Assembly (NCBI RefSeq): GCF_000425745.1 | Contig: NZ_AUEA01000001.1 | Location: 248,001-312,000 of the forward strand | Direction of reading: 5' to 3' | From: Pseudomonas cremoricolorata DSM 17059 = NBRC 16634 | Lineage (GTDB): Bacteria; Pseudomonadota; Gammaproteobacteria; Pseudomonadales; Pseudomonadaceae | DNA: 64,000 bases | Shown: positions 61,941 through 64,000 of the stretch, piece after piece | Layout: every line of letters begins with the position of its first letter | Numbering within the stretch: position 1 is the first letter of the stretch | Made by a program: the position numbers and the translations under genes | The notes under the pieces: model-generated | What the model was told of the DNA's origin: nothing | Databases searched by the model: none | Seen by the model: only the letters and a program-made list of their open reading frames with translations

Positions 61941-62310
61941 TCCTTCCGGGCGGCATCACCCCGCCGCCCAGTTGCTGAGCGATTCCCGACACTCCGAGAG
62001 CCTGCTGCACACCGATGCGGCAGGCTTTTCTGTCCCAGACTGCCGGCCAAAAGCCCCCTCCATGCAGTTCTGGCTGAAGCGTTTCACACGGCACAGGCCT
62101 GACCACGGCGGTGCGTGCTAAAACATTCAAAATAGCGACATAAATTTTCAATGATGCGTCATGAAAATTTGTGGGCGTCGCTGCCCCTGTGCAACAATGG
62201 AATTCCTTCACCCCACAAAAAAACTGGCAATCGACCAGTGTGGGCGTCAAGTGTCTGTTCTAAAAAGAGTTTAGCCTTCGTCGAGAGGCGAACCTGGTGA
62301 GAAAGTGTCT
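61941..62310 (+). promoter_or_regulatory. damX-gltB intergenic region
   Basis: 370 bases without a gene. It contains the damX terminator (61999-62029) and, further on, an AT-rich promoter area. The perfect 9-bp inverted repeat AAATTTTCA (62142-62150) N11 TGAAAATTT (62162-62170) lies about 140 bases before gltB, with an inner ATGA/TCAT echo. I saw no confident -35/-10 pair. Nitrogen- or amino-acid-responsive control of gltB would be expected here. Confidence 0.6.
61999..62029 (+). terminator. rho-independent terminator of the damX-like gene
   Basis: AGCCTGCTGC and GCGGCAGGCT pair (one G-U) around an eight-base loop, followed by TTT. Confidence 0.8.

Positions 62311-64000
<1,690 letters not shown>

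Overview
The window is a chromosomal segment of a Pseudomonas, most likely of the P. putida group. The evidence is high-GC, tightly packed coding with typical Pseudomonas gene neighbourhoods: priA-rpmE, maeB-mrcA-pilMNO(P)Q-aroK-aroB-damX-gltB, and an OprD-family porin beside agmatine deiminase. No rRNA, tRNA, insertion sequence, phage or CRISPR array is visible. Everything below was read from the sequence alone; no searches were run.

Region 1 (1-2690): the 3' part of agmatine deiminase (aguA), then an OprD-family porin with its own promoter and terminator.

Region 2 (2704-38839): a complete type VI secretion system built like the Pseudomonas aeruginosa H1 (HSI-I) locus, as two divergent gene blocks around an intergenic region at about 19924-20279. 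The minus-strand block is tssA-tssB-tssC-hcp-tssE-tssF-tssG-clpV-vgrG, followed by an effector cassette: Eag chaperone, prePAAR/PAAR-Rhs toxin, putative immunity protein. The plus-strand block is fha-tssJ-tssK-tssL-tssM-tagF-pppA-ppkA-tagT-tagS-tagR-tagQ, mostly with stop/start overlaps. TagQRST, PpkA, PppA and Fha form the threonine-phosphorylation switch that sets firing of H1-type systems. tagJ, found between hcp and tssE in the H1 locus, is missing. Beyond tagQ lies an overlapping pair of unrecognised genes, a 300-aa protein with a hydrophobic core and a small four-helix membrane protein, which looks like a second, membrane-acting effector/immunity pair.

Region 3 (38834-43420): a two-component system (OmpR-type regulator and histidine kinase) divergent from a TonB-dependent siderophore receptor. 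The shared intergenic region holds three TTACAT-like boxes at 10-bp spacing upstream of a good -10 box, a likely regulator binding site.

Region 4 (43445-52208): an NlpC/P60 peptidoglycan hydrolase, a TM2 protein, a SPOR-domain protein with argS, priA, rpmE, a secreted thermonuclease-like protein with the rpmE terminator inside its signal-peptide codons, and a malic enzyme (maeB).

Region 5 (52327-64000): mrcA (PBP1a) divergent from a type IV pilus alignment/secretin operon in which PilO and PilP are fused and PilQ is short. These are followed by aroK, aroB, a DamX-like SPOR ATPase and the 5' half of gltB.

The most interesting signals are the two candidate effector/immunity modules at the ends of the T6SS locus, the PilO-PilP fusion, the phased regulator boxes and the terminator embedded in the nuclease gene.
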